DNA of 64,000 nucleotides from Paenibacillus aceti (GTDB taxonomy: Bacteria > Bacillota > Bacilli > Paenibacillales > Paenibacillaceae): NCBI RefSeq assembly GCF_003614185.1, contig NZ_KZ987724.1, positions 5,047,771-5,111,770 of the forward strand, in the 5' to 3' direction. Positions 60,373 through 64,000 of the stretch are shown here, piece by piece. The translations under genes were made by a program, and so were the position numbers. Position 1 is the first letter of the stretch. Every line of letters starts with the position of its first letter. The notes beneath the pieces are model-generated. The model saw only the letters and a list, made by a program, of their open reading frames with translations. It searched no databases and was not told the origin of the DNA.

Positions 60373-61686
60373 GTGTACAAAATATTAGTCGTTGATGATG
60401 AACCGCTGATCTGCAAAGGGTTAGCCGGGCTCTTGAACGGTTCTGGCATAGATATCAGGGCGGTGTTTACCGCATATAGCGGGCATGAAGCCCTGGACTA
60501 TATTCGCATGGAAGAGATCGATCTGCTCGTCACAGATATCCAGATGGGGGAGATGAGCGGAATCGAATTGATGCAGCAGGCGAAGATGATCAAGCCATGG
60601 GTGCAGACGATTATCATCTCTGCGCACGAGACTTTTCAATACGCACAGATGGCGTTGCGACTCGGAGCTAAGGATTATCTAATCAAGCCGCTGAATAGTG
60701 AGAATTTCCTCGATTCCGTCCGCAATGTTCTATTGAAAATGGAAAGACCCATTCCGCAAATTGACGAATTTCCGTCCGCGGATACGGGCCATTTCCAGAT
60801 GGAGGAATTCCGCCCGGAGAAGAATGAGCTGCTGCAGCGCCTGCTGAACGGAACCGACTCGCCGGAAGAGACGAAGTTGAAGGAGCTGAGGTTAACGGGA
60901 CCTTACTTTTCCGTGATTAGAATGAAATTGGATTTACCTCAGGGGGAGGTAGGAGCCTCCTACTCGGAGCGGGATATCCGTCTGCTGCGCTATGGTGTGC
61001 GGAACGTGGCTGAGGAACTGTTACATAAAGAGGAGAAAATATCAACCTGTTATTCCAGCGAACAGGATATATGTATACTGCTGCAGTGGAATGAGACGGA
61101 ATATGCCGAACTGGATCTGAACAAGATCAATCATCTTGAGATGATCGGGCGTAGTTTGCATCATCATGTACAGAAATTTCTGAATATTCGGGTGGTCGTC
61201 GGGATCAGCCAGATTCTGAAGGGCGCAGAATTCCTGCCTGTTCTGGATAGGCAAGCGGATAAGGCCATCGTATGGGGCGGGAAGCATGGGGATTACCATG
61301 TGTTCTATTACGGTGACTTCAATTGGAGTAACTATGCCCAGGACCCGACAGCTGAAGAGCTTACGACGCAGAATAACCAGATCGTCGATAGCGCCAAGCA
61401 ATATATCGAGGACAATTACAGTCAGAAAGGGCTGACGATCCACGAGGTAGCCAAGAAGAATCATGTCAGTCCTAATTACCTCAGCTACCTGTTCAAGAAG
61501 AATACCGGCTACAACCTGTGGGAGTATGTGATCAAGCTACGTATGCAAGAGAGCAAGTCCCTACTGCTCCATACCGATCTGCGTCGTTACGAAATCGCCG
61601 AACGTGTCGGTTACGAGTCTCCTGAACATTTCAGCAAGATCTTCAAGAAATATTTTGGCGTCAGCCCCAGTGAGATGAAGAAGTAA
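60373..61686 (+). CDS. YesN-family response regulator (AraC type)
   Basis: A 437-residue regulator. The receiver domain (1-120) has VDDEPLICKG, the phospho-aspartate in LLVTDIQMGEMSGIEL and the lysine in AKDYLIKPLN; a long linker follows, then two AraC helix-turn-helix motifs (KGLTIHEVAKKNHVSPNYLSYLF and RRYEIAERVGYESPEHFSKIF). It probably activates the ABC importer genes downstream. GTG 60373 has AGGGGGAAAGAG before it. It is the partner of the kinase at 58548-60356. Confidence 0.92.
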   Translation: MYKILVVDDEPLICKGLAGLLNGSGIDIRAVFTAYSGHEALDYIRMEEIDLLVTDIQMGEMSGIELMQQAKMIKPWVQTIIISAHETFQYAQMALRLGAKDYLIKPLNSENFLDSVRNVLLKMERPIPQIDEFPSADTGHFQMEEFRPEKNELLQRLLNGTDSPEETKLKELRLTGPYFSVIRMKLDLPQGEVGASYSERDIRLLRYGVRNVAEELLHKEEKISTCYSSEQDICILLQWNETEYAELDLNKINHLEMIGRSLHHHVQKFLNIRVVVGISQILKGAEFLPVLDRQADKAIVWGGKHGDYHVFYYGDFNWSNYAQDPTAEELTTQNNQIVDSAKQYIEDNYSQKGLTIHEVAKKNHVSPNYLSYLFKKNTGYNLWEYVIKLRMQESKSLLLHTDLRRYEIAERVGYESPEHFSKIFKKYFGVSPSEMKK

Positions 61687-61780
61687 GAAACGCTATACTT
61701 CGCATAGGATTACACCTGTTTCCGGTCGGTTTAGTTTTCTACAATGAAAGCTGGACACTACAGAGAAATGAGGGAGACTC

Positions 61781-62713
61781 ATGGAGGAATCGGTGGTTAC
61801 ATCAGGAAACAGGGGCACAGGACCCGAGACAGAGCCACAAAAGGTACGAAGAACATCAAGCTGGAAAAAGAATATGTGGGGGTATCTTTTTCTCGTTCCG
61901 GCTATCGTTATTTTTATTATCTTCTTATGGCTTCCGATCCTAAAAGGGATCGTCTATAGCTTCTACAACGTCGATTTCGTGAAGGGCAATACTTTTGTCG
62001 GATTGGATAACTATGTGAAAATTTTCAACAACCCTGATTTATGGCTTTCTGTCAAAAATACATTGTATTTCATGTTCCTTACGCTAATTATCGGTTTCTG
62101 GGTGCCGATCGTGGCGGCGATTGCCATTTCAGAGCTGAAGTTCTTCCAGGGCTTCGCACGGATAGCGGCTTATCTGCCTTTCGTCGTTCCTGGCGTAGTG
62201 CTCTATGGCATGTGGAGATGGATGTACGATCCGGTTGGACCGATTAACGCCTTGCTTGGCTTGTTCGGCGTTGAGCCGATCTCGTTCATATCCGACGGGC
62301 GTTTCTCGATGATCTCGATCGTCTTCATGGAGACGTGGCAGCAGTTCGGCTCGGCAATGCTGATCTATCTGGCCGGGGTACTGAGTATCCCGCGGGACTG
62401 GTATGAAGCGGCGGAAATCGACGGTGCCGGAGTCTGGAGCCGGATTAAATATATTACCCTCCCAGCGATGCGCAGCCTGATCGTACTGATGCTGATCCTG
62501 CAGATTATCGGCACATCACAGGCCTATCAATCGCAATTGGCCCTGCTGGACGGTGGCCCGAACAAGGTTACGTTGACCTATGCGCTCTTCACCGTGAAGT
62601 ATGCATTTACCCAATTGGATTATGGAGCAGGGACGGCGCTGGGTGTGCTGATGTTCATCGTCTTGGGCATCCTTGGCGTTATTCAATTCAAGATGAACAG
62701 GGAGGATTACTAA
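61781..62713 (+). CDS. Carbohydrate ABC transporter permease 1 (LplB/YtcP-like)
   Basis: A 310-residue permease with six helices. The EAA loop is EAAEIDGAGVWSRIKYITLP, which docks the shared ATPase. It begins with a hydrophilic N-terminus of about 35 residues. Together with the next permease and the binding protein at the window end it makes a CUT1-type importer; no ATPase gene is in the window, and CUT1 systems in Paenibacillus often borrow a common MsmX-like ATPase. The start ATG lies 94 bases after the regulator, with GGGAGACTC upstream. Confidence 0.9.
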   Translation: MEESVVTSGNRGTGPETEPQKVRRTSSWKKNMWGYLFLVPAIVIFIIFLWLPILKGIVYSFYNVDFVKGNTFVGLDNYVKIFNNPDLWLSVKNTLYFMFLTLIIGFWVPIVAAIAISELKFFQGFARIAAYLPFVVPGVVLYGMWRWMYDPVGPINALLGLFGVEPISFISDGRFSMISIVFMETWQQFGSAMLIYLAGVLSIPRDWYEAAEIDGAGVWSRIKYITLPAMRSLIVLMLILQIIGTSQAYQSQLALLDGGPNKVTLTYALFTVKYAFTQLDYGAGTALGVLMFIVLGILGVIQFKMNREDY

Positions 62714-62714
62714 T

Positions 62715-63578
62715 ATGGAGAGAGGCATCCTGTCACCAGCGGACCTGAGGAAGCCGGGGAATAAGATCGTCTATGGCATCATGGTGCTGGGCATTGCCAT
62801 CATGGCGGTTACGATGCTGTACCCGATTCTGATGACAATGTTCAACGGGCTGAAGAGCAATCCGGAGATCAACACCTTTCCGCCGAAGTTCTTCCCGACG
62901 ACATGGCATTGGGAGAATTTCTCGAAGGGCTGGAATTATATCGCTTTACCGGTATTTTTGAAGAATACGGTGTTTATTTTCCTTGGAAATCTGTTCATGA
63001 CGATCTTGGTGCTCGGTCTGGCAGCATTCAGTATTTCGCGGATCCGCGTTCCGTACAGCCGATTGGTCTATTTCTTCATTCTGCTGACTTTGTTCATTCC
63101 GGCGACGAGCTATATGATTCCAAACTTTGTGAATCTGAAGCAGCTCGGATTACTTAATTCCTATTGGGCCTTCTGGTTACCGGCGGGAGCGAATGCATAC
63201 TACTTCCTGCTGATGAAGAATTTCTTCGATGGCATTCATCCGGAAATCTTCGAAGCGGCGCGGATTGATGGTGCCTCGGAGCTGACGAGTTATCTGAAGA
63301 TTGCGGTTCCGCTGTCCGTCCCGATTTTCGCGACACTGTCGATTTTTATTTTCTCAACGGCTTGGAATGATTGGTTCTGGCCATCGCTGGTCATGCATAC
63401 TGAGGACAAATACACGTTGGCGACTGCGATATATAAGTATGTTATTAATGCACGGAGTCTGGATAGCAGTATCAAATTCTCAATTCTGTTCATGGTCATG
63501 GTTCCACCGATCTTCGTGTTCCTGGGCTTCCAGAAGTTCATCGTGCGCAGTGTGAGTCTGACTGCGGTCAAAGGTTAA
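62715..63578 (+). CDS. Carbohydrate ABC transporter permease 2 (MalG-like)
   Basis: A 287-residue permease of the MalG type with six helices, EAA loop EAARIDGASELTSYLKIAVP. The start ATG follows the previous stop by one base, so translation is coupled; AGGGAGG lies in the end of the previous gene. It is the second membrane subunit of the CUT1 importer. Confidence 0.92.
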   Translation: MERGILSPADLRKPGNKIVYGIMVLGIAIMAVTMLYPILMTMFNGLKSNPEINTFPPKFFPTTWHWENFSKGWNYIALPVFLKNTVFIFLGNLFMTILVLGLAAFSISRIRVPYSRLVYFFILLTLFIPATSYMIPNFVNLKQLGLLNSYWAFWLPAGANAYYFLLMKNFFDGIHPEIFEAARIDGASELTSYLKIAVPLSVPIFATLSIFIFSTAWNDWFWPSLVMHTEDKYTLATAIYKYVINARSLDSSIKFSILFMVMVPPIFVFLGFQKFIVRSVSLTAVKG

Positions 63579-63713
63579 GCGGGAGAACAGCAGCGTTTAC
63601 ATTAGCGTAGGGCTGCACATGATCGCCCTATGAATACACATCGTCCTCACCGCGGTAATCTTCTAATATAAAAATATAGCAATCGATAACAATCACGGAA
63701 AAGGGGAGTTTCA

Positions 63714-64000
63714 ATGCGCAAATTCTCAGCTGTACTGATGTGTCTTATGCTGTTAGGCTCACTGCTTGCAGCGTGTGGCGGAAAGAACAATGTAGATAAT
63801 CAGGCGAATAATGGAGGGGCTGCTCCAGGTAATTCCGGCAGAAACAATGAAGCGACGACAGATGATGCGAAACATGATATTACCCAGCGGAAAGTCACGC
63901 TGAAAATTCACTATCCGCTGCCGGATGAGACCACGCTTCGTACCCAGGAGGACGATAAGATCGCCCGCTTCCAGGCGCAATATCCGAATTTTTTTTTTTT
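63714..64000 (+). CDS. Extracellular sugar-binding lipoprotein, N-terminal part
   Basis: Only the first 95 codons are in the window. A lipoprotein signal ends at LLAACGG, followed by an Asn/Gly-rich linker and the start of a solute-binding domain (VTLKIHYPLPDETTLRTQED). It is the probable binding protein of the importer encoded by the two genes before it. AAGGGGAG precedes ATG 63714. The last 12 bases are all T and would code for phenylalanines, which is not expected after QYPN, so the end may be an artefact of the assembly. Confidence 0.85.
   Translation, partial: MRKFSAVLMCLMLLGSLLAACGGKNNVDNQANNGGAAPGNSGRNNEATTDDAKHDITQRKVTLKIHYPLPDETTLRTQEDDKIARFQAQYPNFFF

Overview
The window reads as a chromosome segment of a Paenibacillus-like bacterium (low-GC Gram-positive, order Bacillales). 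This is inferred from strong AGGAGG-type ribosome binding sites, frequent GTG and TTG starts, a CtaG/DUF420 pair, EcsAB, YneF, a bacilliredoxin, a KinB-like sporulation kinase, a YesM/YesN two-component pair next to carbohydrate ABC permeases, and several copper-amine-oxidase-N 'stalk' proteins. No rRNA, tRNA, CRISPR array or complete transposase was seen. GC looks close to 50% except for a clearly AT-rich patch at about 31030-31650.

Layout. 1-833: end of ctaG and a DUF420 gene. 1106-5584: a YtrA-type GntR/ABC operon behind a clear promoter and palindrome, then a NatAB/YhaQP-like exporter. 5631-8395: two tandem secreted TraB/GumN-family proteins with different N-terminal modules. 8411-8850: a MITE-like element. 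9004-10628: a DUF3829 lipoprotein and its decayed tandem copy. 10774-14300: DUF4091 protein, low-molecular-weight tyrosine phosphatase, membrane-anchored NAGPA-domain protein. 14377-17826: DegV, AraC regulator and divergent MATE exporter. 18396-22048: fructose operon fruR-fruK-fruA. 22208-28327: YfcE phosphodiesterase, DeoR regulator divergent from rhaD, LTA-synthase-like protein, free-methionine sulfoxide reductase, GNAT. 28405-33722: DHA2 exporter, two small unknown proteins, MarR, AT-rich patch with a probably frameshifted membrane gene, EcsAB. 33748-36894: flavoprotein and sporulation-type kinase. 37602-44640: bacilliredoxin, acpS, mutY, GNAT, rnhA, queG, HD-GYP, yneF. 44920-51330: folE, second MITE copy, two alpha/beta hydrolases, IclR and GntR regulators, and a 1-kb repeat-rich gap. 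51331-58341: acnA, amidase-domain protein, ddl, inositol-phosphatase-like gene, small genes. 58548-64000: YesM/YesN kinase and regulator driving a carbohydrate ABC importer whose binding protein runs off the window end into a suspicious poly-T tract.

The most unusual content lies between the genes. At least three families of palindromic interspersed repeats recur: (i) a 385-440 bp multi-hairpin element with terminal inverted repeats and stem-preserving base changes between copies; (ii) 13 copies of a CCTGCA-N4-TGCAGG type hairpin, often in clusters with roughly 50-60 nt spacing; (iii) an approximately 85-nt hairpin with arms of the form TAACGAAACACCATATCG. Families ii and iii sit together in four intergenic regions. 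Two separate degenerate tandem arrays (about 33-nt and 40-nt units) also occur. Many regulators have readable operator-like palindromes next to promoter hexamers. I did not find a cluster that looks like an undescribed defence or biosynthetic system; the repeat families are the best candidates for something undescribed.
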